This document shows, one piece after another, positions 12,201-24,200 of a stretch of 64,000 bases of DNA. A model generated the notes under the pieces. It did not search any database. It worked only from the letters and a program-made list of their open reading frames with translations, and was not told the DNA's origin. How positions within the stretch are numbered: position 1 is the first letter of the stretch; every line of letters starts with the position of its first letter. Position numbers and translations under genes: made by a program. This stretch comes from Dendrolimus kikuchii (Eukaryota; Arthropoda; Insecta; Lepidoptera; Lasiocampidae), in NCBI GenBank assembly GCA_019925095.2, contig CM034395.1:11081713-11145712 (forward strand), written 5' to 3'.

Positions 12201-15200
12201 AAAACAGATCTTAATAACACAGCTTTAGCACAGAAAATAAATAATTGTTTTATTACATTGTTTTTGGTTCATCTGCATTACCTAGAATAAAAGTCATCAA
12301 TACTCGTTCTCATAGAAAATAAAAATAAAATATCTATGCGCCAACTTTTAAATTTACACAACGTAACTATATATTTACGATCTTTGGGTATGCCATCTAA
12401 TGTATATAAATATCATGTATAGACTATATCATTATTATTGTAACTAAGATTTGCCCACGACTTCGTCCACTCTTGACTTGGTATTCGGAACAAAATTGGT
12501 ACGGAACAAAATATCGTAGCATTTAAAAATGAAAGTAACCTATCGATTTAGTGGAAACTGTATCATAATAAGCTAATTTTTATGCATCCGAACAACTTCA
12601 AATCACTCCCGAGAAAACTCCCGCGGGATTCCCGGGATATAAAATATCAGACATTTTATGACATTAAATTTACTATCGATCAGTAAAAAAATTACACTAA
12701 AATTCGTTTTTTTTTCAATCTGGCCATTTTCAATCATTCTCAGAAAAAATCCCGCAGTATTCCCAAGATACAAAGTAGCGCAGAGTTTAAGTCTAAGAAT
12801 TAGCTGTTGATCAATGAAAACCGCATCGAAACCGACCCAGTAGTTTTTAGGTGAATCCCGAACAAACAGACAAAACGACAAACAGACAAGAAGTCTATAA
12901 AAAATTGTATCGTGTTCTCTATCGTTTATATAGTCTATTCCAGTTTTTTTAATAGCTTCAATGTACAGACACGACATGTTTAGAATATTCACTTATAGAT
13001 TAACACGATTTAATTTTCATTGCAGTAGCGAATAACGACGTTGGAGCTGCCAAGAAGAAAATGAAGAAACGACACGGTTTCCCAGGAAACGTTAGCGTAC
13101 CTCAAGTGATGGTACAAAAGGAACGACCTCTCAATGAGTTCAAGGTAAAGTAGTTTGGTATTAAGTATTATTACTATGATAGGAGCTGAAACATTGCCAT
13201 TGCTATTATTACTCACTCTATCATTTCTTTGACATACAAAGCTTACTCATAGATCGTTTGTTATTTTCAGTCTCAAGATGTCGAACCAAATCGGGAAATT
13301 TCAACAGGAATTATTCCGCAACGTCTTAACAACAATCAACTATGTGTACCTAATTTCGTAACGGTGCAGCCAAATATGGTTAACTCCGTATCGCAAGATA
13401 ATGATGTTAAACAAGAGACACAAATACAAAGAAGTTCTCACTATCTTACTGTCCATAGTGGTTGGATATCTCAACATTTAGAAAATTTAGAGACAGGACA
13501 AAAAACAAATCAACCTTTAACGGGATTAGTTAATACGGGAATGAATGTTGGAATGCCAGTTTTAGGAATGAATGGACAAATTATTGGAGTTAATACAGGG
13601 GTCGCTAAGCAAGCATCTGCTTTGAATACCAAAAATAGTTCTGGGATTCATCCACAAAGCAATAAAGAACTGGAACAGAAAGAAGAGAGGAAAAATGTAG
13701 GTCAACAGTCTGTATTACAGTCTATGAAATACCCTTTGAAAGAAGAAGAATCGCAAATTTACTGCGGTTTAAATCAACCTTTAACACCTGAGGTAATGCA
13801 GAAAATTAATGAGCAGCAACAAATATTCATACAGCAAAATCAAAAGCAAATAGAAATGGCTATGAAAGGATTAAGAACACAATTAGCAGAAAATGTTAGT
13901 CAAAATAAGCCCCAAAATCTTAGTCAATATGTACCTCAAGCTCAGTTAGTGATACAAAATGGTGCAGTTGTTAAAACGAATCCAGCTAAAACTCCGCCTT
14001 GGCAAGTAAAACGATGTGATTCAAATTCGGGGAATCCAGTGGCCAGCCCAAATTCCAAATTACAGAAAAATGACAATTTGGATTTCGAAGAATCTAATAC
14101 CAATATTTCCGAAGATTCGTCGAGTTCATACAGCTCGAGTAATGAACAAATAATATGTTCGCGAGTACCACCGTTGCCTCAACATTATCCAATGGTAGGC
14201 CATCAATGGGCAAACGTGGATGCTAACAAGAAAAAGAGTAAAGGCAAAAGTTCCAAAAAGAAAGCCAATCTTACTGAAAATAAGGTTATATCACTTGGCA
14301 ACAATAATATGCGAGTACTCCAAGATCCTAAGGGAAAGTCGTCATCTGAAGAATTACAGACGAGTAATGTTCCATCGTTTATGGACGACCCAAATGGGTA
14401 TTTGGCCCAACAAACGATGCTTTTAAATAGTACTATCTCAAGACAAGTCGGAATCAACTCTTCATATGACAACTTTCAGTTGGAGTCACATACCTCTCAA
14501 AATTATAATGCGCAGAATCAAATTGAAAAATTCAAAGCAATGAACAAGTCTTGTGAAGCAATGAATATTTACAAACACAACATATCAAATTCAGCATTAT
14601 CGCCAAATACGGCACCTGACAGTAGTGTTTTATCAGACAAAAATGTCGATAATTCAATGAATCAATGTTGTAAAGGTTGTAATATGTCGACGAAACACAA
14701 TGGGCCCGAATTTCAAGACAATCTATTAAGGATGAAATATATGAAACACAATATTTATAAAATGGATTTAGACAGCAGCTCAACTATATGTAGTCCAAAA
14801 AATACATTTGACGACAATCCTGTAACATCATCAACTTTTACTGAACGAGGTTCAATGATGGGTGATAATTGTGGGCCCATACAGGCAGGAGTGGTAAGCA
14901 CAAGTAATGTGACACAAGCGGACACTTTACAACCACCAGAACCTTCTCCAACACTTTCAAATAGTTCCCGAAATACAGATACACCTCATAGCAATGGTAG
15001 CAATAGCTCCCAAATGCAGTCAAATTGTACATACCCTATGCAGAGTCCAGCATACTTAACCTCTTACAGAGAGAACTATAACAGTAACCCATCAACTCCT
15101 GGAAGCATCCAAGCCTATCCTTACAATGCACCAGGTCCACCTACTAGTCAATCCATAACAGGAACACAGATGATGCATTTTATATCCAATCATAATGTAA

Positions 15201-18200
15201 ATAAAAATTTAATGGAGGTTGATAATATATCCATGGTGGGCGTTAAACCAGGATTAAAAGCGCCTCAAGATACATTTAGATTTGAGCCTAAAAGGAGAAT
15301 GGAAAATTTGATGCCGGGATATTGTCCACCTCCGCATCTAGGTGGGGGTCCTGCACATTCTTTGATTCAAACCTGCTATGTGCAAACATATGTGACTACA
15401 ATGGCAAGTGGATTCACTGTAACGAGGGATACGGTTACCTCTGTGTTGGCTGGCAAAGCGAATACTGCAACAACTTCTATTAATGCCTCGCAGGCTAATT
15501 ACGTTAGACCACCGCCGCCGCCGAGTATTAACTTAGCTACTTCTTACGCTATACCAAACAACCAACCGGATCCCTTTATAAATTCCGTTAATTTACCTAC
15601 TAGCTATCCGCTACATATAGCTGGCACCACGGCCCAGAATATGATATCTAAATCGCCGCTCGAAATGGTTCAGAACGTTATCGGAAATTTGCCGACGAAA
15701 GCCGAATCTACCGGTGTACAAATGATTCAAAATGTAAGCAAAAGATCTGCTAATCCTGGACAGATTCTTATATCATCGACTGGCCAAATTATTGTATCAA
15801 ATAATCAGATGCCCCCGCCTCCTCCCAAAACAACCACAATGATGGCGAACATGCAAATCTCGAATAGTGTGACCAATGTGAGCGCATCTGTAACGCAAGT
15901 TGTGCCTCCGATGGTGAATCAACCCACGGTGGTCGTCAACACATTGCCGGCGCCATTCGTTATTCAACCTTCAATGATGGCAGTCGACGGACAAGTGGTG
16001 CAACAAAACACTGTGTTGCCTCAAATGATTCCTGGGGGAATTCTGTCAGGACAGTCGCCAAACGAATCTAGTAGACAGATAGACGTCAAGGCACAACAGA
16101 ACTTCGTCCAGGGAGTAGCTATGCTATCCCCGGAAAGTTTGAAGAAAAGAAATAAGAAAAAGAAAAATCAGCCCACTAACATAAGCAATGTTTTGCAAAT
16201 AACAGCTCCACAACAGAACCCTAACAATGTTATGGTGCATCATTCTTCGCCGCAACATAATTCGAGTCCGCAATTTTCTCCACGCGGGTTCCAGTTATCA
16301 CCTAACAACAATATATCACCTACACCCATGTTGCAAGCTCTAACAATAGTGCCAGGAAAATCCGGGACACCGGCGCACATAGTCATGAACGGGCACGGCG
16401 GAGCCAACAACTATGGTTCCCAACAAATCATAGCGAACACCTCACCCTCCCAGCAGATTAATTTACTTCAGCCTGTAAATCTAATAAATAATGCGAGTGG
16501 TGTTATGTCAAACTTTCCAGCGTTCCAACAGTTCATAGTTCCCAATCTCGGTGGAATGGTGATGACCGCCGACGGTGCCATCATCCAGGACAACTCAACA
16601 GGAATGCCGATGCAGCTGCAACTGCAAACGGTAAATGGGCAGAATGTGCTGACACCGGTGCAAGGCGCAAGCGTGTTCCCTGGCGCTAACGGCGGCGTGG
16701 TGGTGCGGGCCCAAGGGGCGCAGGGCAAGCTGCTGCAATCGCCGCACAGTCCCCAGGCGCAGTTCCTCTCACCTACTGGCCAACTTATGGTTAACGGGCC
16801 CGGTTTTGGGGGTCAACTAAGCCCGTTGCTTGCCAACCTTAGCCCGACGGGAGTGGCATTTAATACACCGACGCAAGTGCGTGCCAGCGGCGTGCAGCCC
16901 CAGGAATTTATCCATGCCAACCAGGCAGGGCAGGCGCTCGTCGTGCCGCTTTCACCGAAGCGCAGCGGGATTGCAGCTCCGACCAGAGCGGGCTCTACTT
17001 TCGTCCAACAAAACACAACGATCGTTCAGCAGCAGACAACACTTGTGTCAAACGCGACCGCAGCTCCGCCACCACAGCCCCTCACCAATGATCCCACGCC
17101 GCGGGTTAGCCTCGAAGCTCCCAAGCTCCTGTTCAATGAGCTTCGTCCGGTGGCTCCGCCGATCCTGGGCGATACGAAGGATGAGCGGCGTACGATCACC
17201 TCATACGATCGCGGGCGGGCCTTCAACGTGGAGGCTAAGCTTGAGAGCGGCTCGGAGTACGGCAAGAGACCCAGCGAGTTCCTCCCGGCCGACGCTCGCG
17301 CTGCATTTGAGGCGCAAATTCGGCACTCGGTGTCCACTCAAACGCTGGTGCAGCAGCAACAGCAGCGCAAGTCTCCGAGTGATGGCAATGGGTGTGGCAG
17401 CGGGGGCAGTGGAGGAGGGTCGGGGGCCAGCCCGCCGGACACGACCACACTGAGCCCTCTTGGGCCCCTGGAGACATCCCCGCTGCCTCGCGCCGGCGCC
17501 CCAAGGCCCCTCTCCGTGCAGCCTCATCTCGCCGATACGACCACAAAGTCGCCGGAACCCATAGACAATAATTCATCGGTGAGTTTTCCATTAATATAGA
17601 ATATGAAAAATTGTGAAAGTAGCTCTAAAATTACCCTTAGATATGCTTACACTTTTTATGTTATTTTTTATAATATTAGAAATTATCGTAATATTTTTAA
17701 TATAATGTTATTACTTTCAATAACGAGGTTGATGGTTATTATTATAGGTTATTTTTTCCTGAAAGGTGGGACAGTTTTTGAGATACATCTATCTATATAT
17801 TAGGGTGATTCTTTTTCCGACAATTTTTTTTTCAGTCCCCACCAGAAATTTTGTTGTACAAGCTGGAAAAAAAATCCCTGAAAGTTAAGTACAGCCCTTA
17901 ATATTCATTTTAAGTACTTTCCTTGAGCGTGAAAGGATTTTCCATATAAAATACACGTAAATCAGGACAATTTTTTTTTTGTTTTTCTCTAATTCAGTCA
18001 CATTTTACGCTATCACATCGGGCTTGGTCGCGATTTACTGAAAATTAAACAATCTACAATAGTTTCCATTGCGGCGAAAGTTTAATTTATACTGGTGAGT
18101 TGGTACACGCCACTGAAGTTAATGTTCACCTAAAATTCTAGTATTTTTGCTGTTATCTTCTAAGCAATGGACTTTATGAAAAAATGTAAATAGCAAATTT

Positions 18201-21200
18201 TTTTGGAAATTAAATTTCCTACAAAAAAAGTCTCATATACCTTGGTTAGATCAATATTTTCTGAGATATTGAACTTCAACTCATTAGTATATAAAACTTT
18301 TATAGTTTATCGAATGAAAATTATAGGTTAGGCATTGAAGGTAAAATTCGAAAAAAATGTACACCGTGTACAATTTTATTTTAAAGACAGACAGAGTTAC
18401 TTTCGCATTTATAATATTAATAGGGGTATCATATTTGCTAGAAAGTTTCTAGTAATATTTTAGTTTATTTAAAGTCAGAAATTTAATTAATTGACTAAAA
18501 TATGGCACCAAAATGTTGTGGTTTATTCATTAAGTAATAGATTTTTGGAGACAGTCAAATGGATTTTAATAACTGTTTTCAGGCGATGGTGCAGTGCGTG
18601 TCTAGTAGTGAACAAGACATGGCGGAGTCCAGAGAGCACGCGTGGCCCGCGCCAAGAGCCGACTACAGCTCTGACGTGGACACCCAATGTAACCACCGCT
18701 TTATTATAACAGTAGCTTTCCTAATAAAACTACGTTTTAACGATTTTAAGCGCGGTAATTTATTTGATTTTGGGTTTTCCGACGTTTCAGCCACTTTTCA
18801 GTGGCCGTGATCACGGAAGACTCCTATTCACTATTCATTTCAAATTCGTACCCTCTAAAACTTTTTTGTCTCAGTTTCAAACAAAGAAACAAAATTTTAA
18901 TTACACCGTTCCTAAAAGGTAATATTGTTAACTATCATGGAAAATTGTTCACAATTGCCATACACTGTAAATAAATATTAAGTACCTAACAGTTTAAGAG
19001 CGACTTGTTTTAATAATATAATATTGGAGACAAGTTGTATTTTAAGAAAATTTTATCATTGTAAGTAAGTATAGTGTTCTTGCGTCTTCATTGCTATGAC
19101 ATCTTGTCAATTTGTTAGTTTCTATTGAAGTGTTATCAATGTTACTTGACTACAATATTATGAAGTGTATGATGATAGTATCCGACAGACCTTTACTTCA
19201 ACTAGATGGTGGTGTGATTGCTAAATCATCAACTTTTAACTATTATAAACCCTAGTGAATTTCAGGACATCTTTCATTCATTACAAACATAATTTAAAGA
19301 ATACATTGAAATGTTTTTATTAGAACTTGCATTACATTAAATATGTAAGAACCCATGTTCTTAAAAATATACAGCCATCTATCTGTATATTCTTAAATTT
19401 ATTTATAACGAATATATCGAAATTGTCGTAAAATGTTTGTTAAATATGTACATTGCATAATCGTTTGTAGCTAACCTGAGAGGCCCTTAAATTTGACTCC
19501 AAATCTCAAAAAATAAAAAATAAATATAGATTTACCGACTGCAACATTGTCCACAATCCGCAATCCACTTACGTCCGCTCTGTTTTAAAATTGAGACTTT
19601 TATTTACTCTTTTCCAGGTATGGTTCCAAATATGTCAATGATGCGATCACACCGCGTCCATAATCCGGTCGAGTCGACAGACATGCAATATGGACAGGCA
19701 ATGAATAATCAAATGAACAGTCATCATTTGTCTATGTCGACGAACTTCTACGACAGAGCGCATTCCTATAAGAGAAAAAATGAATTTGGTGACAGCTCCA
19801 CATTTAGATCTGAAAAAATTATGCGGACAAACAACTACAACAGTCACAGTTTCCCAAAGGAATCTGGCTATCGTCCTATGAGCATGAATGTTCCGGAAAA
19901 GGCTCAAACGAGACACTACCAACCTTCCGGCACTATGGCGGAAACTTCTGGTTTATCCAAAATATTTGACAGGAATAACTTAGGTTCCGGTGATGGTAAG
20001 TACATTTACAATTTTCCCACCCTTGCAATGCTTTGTAATTCTTTGCTACCTTATATAAACATGCTATTCGTTAAGAAAATACATATCTTCTAATCACCGT
20101 TTGCACTATTGTTTATCTAATCACTTTGTATCTTTTCAAATAAATTTTGGAGTTCAGCAAATTCAATCTTATCAAAATTTTTAGGCAATCACACAATCTG
20201 AAAAAGTAAGACTTAAGTTCGAATTTATCTGTTTTCACTGTATTGTGTTTAATGTCTAACGTGTTTTATTTAAACTGCCTTGTATATAAAGAGCTATAAA
20301 GCTGATTTCCACGATTCTATGAAGCTCTAATTGGATGTGTTCAATATTTGATGTCACAGTACTAATATTATATCCAGGACCATCTTCACGCTTGTCACAG
20401 CTAACAAAATTCAAAATTTGTTATAATGTTGTGTCTTGTATTGGTTTTGGATTGCCTCTGCAAGCGGATGTTCTAAATTTATTGCGCTACTATTTGCATA
20501 GCAATTTAATTCAACAATGACGTCATAATGATGTGTGTTGTGATATATTTCAGCTTCTTCATAATGCGATACTATTGGTAATTGGTTTTCTTTTGGTTGG
20601 GTTAATACAAGATACAGCTGCTAATAAGGGTGTACTGGAAACTAATCAGAATATCAAACGTGATGCAGCGTAAAAACGTTCTCACCCGGCTTTCTGTCGC
20701 TTTCCATTGCACCACATATTGAAGTAACAAAATTGGCTCACAAATTGGGATCCCATTACTAACGCATCATAGTAAAAGCCATCATCATTTCATCTGTTCA
20801 TCATTGTAAGTAAAGTGCATTTCACATTTTACTGTTAAATTTCCTACTTGGGTTTCGGTTCATGTAAATTAAACTATTGTAATGGATGTGAATCAACATA
20901 GGTTACTTTTCATAGCTCGTACTTTGCTAGTGACGTATTACTGAAATATTAAAAATTTGGTCAAGTGTGTTTGGTCCACAAACTATGATGGGTTCTGTGG
21001 AAGTAACAACGGTCGTCTGTCTCTTTTTCATTTGGCTATGGATTTATAAAAAGAATTTAATCGGAATTACCCCATATCTTAAAAAAATAGTCAATGGGCA
21101 TTATCTGCCACTATTTGTCGAGTTAGAGCCTATTTAGAGTTTTTATAATATACCTATTAAACCTTTTTCTTACTCTTTTTTTCTTCCTTCTTTCTTCAAA

Positions 21201-24200
21201 TCAGTTTTCATTGAATATATTTTTGAAGCTCTACATAATCTATTTTTTTAGAAATGTTTATTTTATTGTTTTAAAGTTAGAAAAGAGGGAAACAGTTTTT
21301 AAGGTTTTGAAAGTTAATATTGGAGGTATTAGCTTTCAAAATCTTACCACCTTCTCTTATCTTATAACCTATTGATTTAAATAAAATAGTTATTAAAGAA
21401 CATTATAAAATCTTTTCAAAGTCTTTTCTCTAATGATATTCCACTCGACTGTGGTTGTGTACATTGAAAAAATCTAACCCTCGGTTAGATGTATGGCGGC
21501 AAAACCAAATTTTTAGTTGTTTCGCGGGTTTCCTACGTGATTATATAACTATATATAGAATAAACTATAAATCTTCCTGTCAAATATCAGTATATACTAA
21601 GTAGTTAAAAAAAAATACTGTGACATACGAAGACTGACAGACCGTTGGACAGATAAATGTACGAATATGACGTTCTCGTTTTACCAAAATAGCTACGGTA
21701 CTACAATAAAAACATACTATTAAAATGTAATGGGAAACTCTGATACATATAACATCAAAATTTTGTTATTTATCTCAAGCTTTTCTTGGGCTTGATACAT
21801 CAATGTATTATTTAATTTTAAAAATTCCAAGTGCATGTAGGTTGAAGGGTTTCGTAGAGATGACGAAGTATCCTTATTATTTGGCTATAGAACCCCAAGA
21901 ATGCATTTAACCAAAAATAATTATGTAAAAAATTTCATAACGGATTTTCTTTAAGTTAATTTTGGTTCATATTATTTTTTATGCTCTCCCTAGCACTATG
22001 AATTCTTCCAGAATTGAATTTACGTCTCCAATTTTTTTTAGCAATTTCAATACGCTTTCGTATAGCATCATAGAGAATAAACCTTTCAGGCAAATGTTCT
22101 TTTTTATTTTTTTTTATTGCAGTTCAGCAGACAGGCACACGCCCCACTTGATGAAAAGCGGTTACCATCGCCTATAGATATGGTGCTTGCTACAAATGCG
22201 GTGCTGCACTCTTAAAGGAGACTGGAACCTGGTCACTAATGCTGGAACACAACACAATGTTGTTATGGTGGCATACTCTAGACCAGGGGTGGCCGCCATC
22301 CAGTCGAGCAAATACCCTACCACATATCTCTATAGATGTCGTAATTTCAGAGAAAATGCCTGTAATACATAATCGAACAGACAGACATGACAAATTTCTT
22401 TATAGGTTTCCGTTCTACTGGCTAAAATCACTACAAAACTCTGAAATTATAGCTAATATAAAAAAGACAAAGTTTTGTCTTTATATCCAGCTGCTATAAT
22501 ACCTAAATTGTTACTAAATAAAGTTATCCTTATATAAAGCCTTGTGTTGGTTCATGTCTGCAGAAAAGTTTACTGTAATTAATTCTATTTTTTCATTCTT
22601 TTAAATTAGTCAATACAGTGGCGCTCTTATCTATATGTAATATATATATGATAGCTTGTTTCGTCTACGTATATGTTAGATACACACTCATCTGTTCGAA
22701 TAATGGCGATCGATTTAAAAAGGTTAATCGAATTCCCTGATTGATGTAGTTACAATTGTATGTTTACTGTAGTGTTACAGAATTTTTACACACATTTCTT
22801 TGCCAAACAGTTTATCTATAACGTTCTAGACAGTTCTAGTAGATAGCGTTAGTTTAAAGTTGCATACAAGTTTTGTATTTCAAATTTATTTTGTACTTGA
22901 TAATTATTTAAAGTATTTATTTCACATGCACTTTTCGATTTAAGAGTTTCAAATGTATAAAATTAAATTAAATTACAAATTATTTCTCGACTATGATGAT
23001 GATTGAAGAGAGCTCTGAGACCACATTAAAACGCCACAATTTCACGCAATAATGCATAATTATATATTTTGCAATTATGTATTACTGTTAATCGATGAAT
23101 AACTAGGTTACATAATTTAAACACTGATCAATATATTTCAGTGTATATAAATATAATTCAATTCATAATAGATAAAATTACAAATGTTGTCATGCTGTAA
23201 TGGTAAAACATAAAGTTACGTAATGCTACGTGTGAGCGGGGTACGCACTTGGGATTGGAAGGAAACATCAGTTTTTAACTAAACGCTTTTATTAACTTAC
23301 ACCGCCGTACGTGATTCTGCAGTGTTGCCCCTACACGCACAACTAACGACGCACTGTCCCGACAATAAAATGTCTCACTCACAATACTGTCGCCGATATT
23401 GCGTAGACCACTTCCTGCTACTGCAGTGCTCACCTCCGAATTTGCCGCGTGTAGCTCACTTCTGGGACTCCTCTTAAACTACGTTACACTCCTCCTTCAC
23501 AGAACTGCCCACTAAATTTTTCACTACATTCACCACTAAACTTCCCACTAAACATCCCACTAAACTCGTCACTGTCTTCTACTAAACTATTCTTCAAACT
23601 CTCACGTATCGCACTTGACGCTTTGCTGTTTTCAACTGAACTCGCCGATAGGCGCGCCTTATGCTGCTTATATACCCGGAAGAATCTTCTGGAACACATA
23701 ATTTCGATCTTCTTTTCATTATTCTTTTATTTACTGTCTGTCCCTTTCTAAATATCTATCTATCTCTATTTTTCCTTCCTGAAACTTCTGTTATAGAATC
23801 ATCTATCCCTTTCTAAAATGCATCTGTCCTTGTCTTTTCTTTCCAGAATCTTTTACCTTTTTCTAGAAGTCTTGAAACCGGCTTACGCTGCCAGAAAGTT
23901 CTATCCTCGGTCGCCGCAATAATTAATTCGTTTACAAAAAAATATTTTCCTACAATTTTAGTCAATTTTTAGATACGAACAATGATAAGTATTTCGATAA
24001 AACTATGTCTTTTCCGGGATTTTGCTGAATGTTCATGACGTGTGTGTGTGTCTATCAAACTGATTTTCAGGCCTTCGTGCAGGACCAATAAACTGACTTT
24101 TACATTTGTATAATATACTATTTGATTGTATATTATAGTCGGCAAATAAGTTCTGTCAGCAACACTTCATTAAATATTTTTTACGACTTTTATTGTTGTA

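Larger units (their letters stand above)
23215..23930 (-). mobile_element. LTR-like block with heat-shock-type promoter (solo LTR candidate)
   Basis: Read on the minus strand it has, in order: a cluster of heat-shock elements (23901 to 23682), a TATA box TATATAA (23674-23668), an arthropod initiator TCAGTT (23639-23634) opening an A-rich leader (tcagttgaaaacagcaaag), a 12-bp tandem repeat, and an AATAAA poly(A) signal (23293-23288) about 340 nt after the presumed start. This U3-R-poly(A) order is that of an LTR. The alternative is a captured hsp promoter and leader. No flanking duplication or internal retroelement coding was found, so the edges are uncertain. A 71-codon minus-strand frame (23699-23484) is not claimed as a gene. 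Confidence 0.5.

Noticed and set aside
14203..17591. Open frames on the minus strand and in the +2 frame within the giant sba exon
   Set aside because: Shadows of the coding exon caused by its composition; no splice or motif support.
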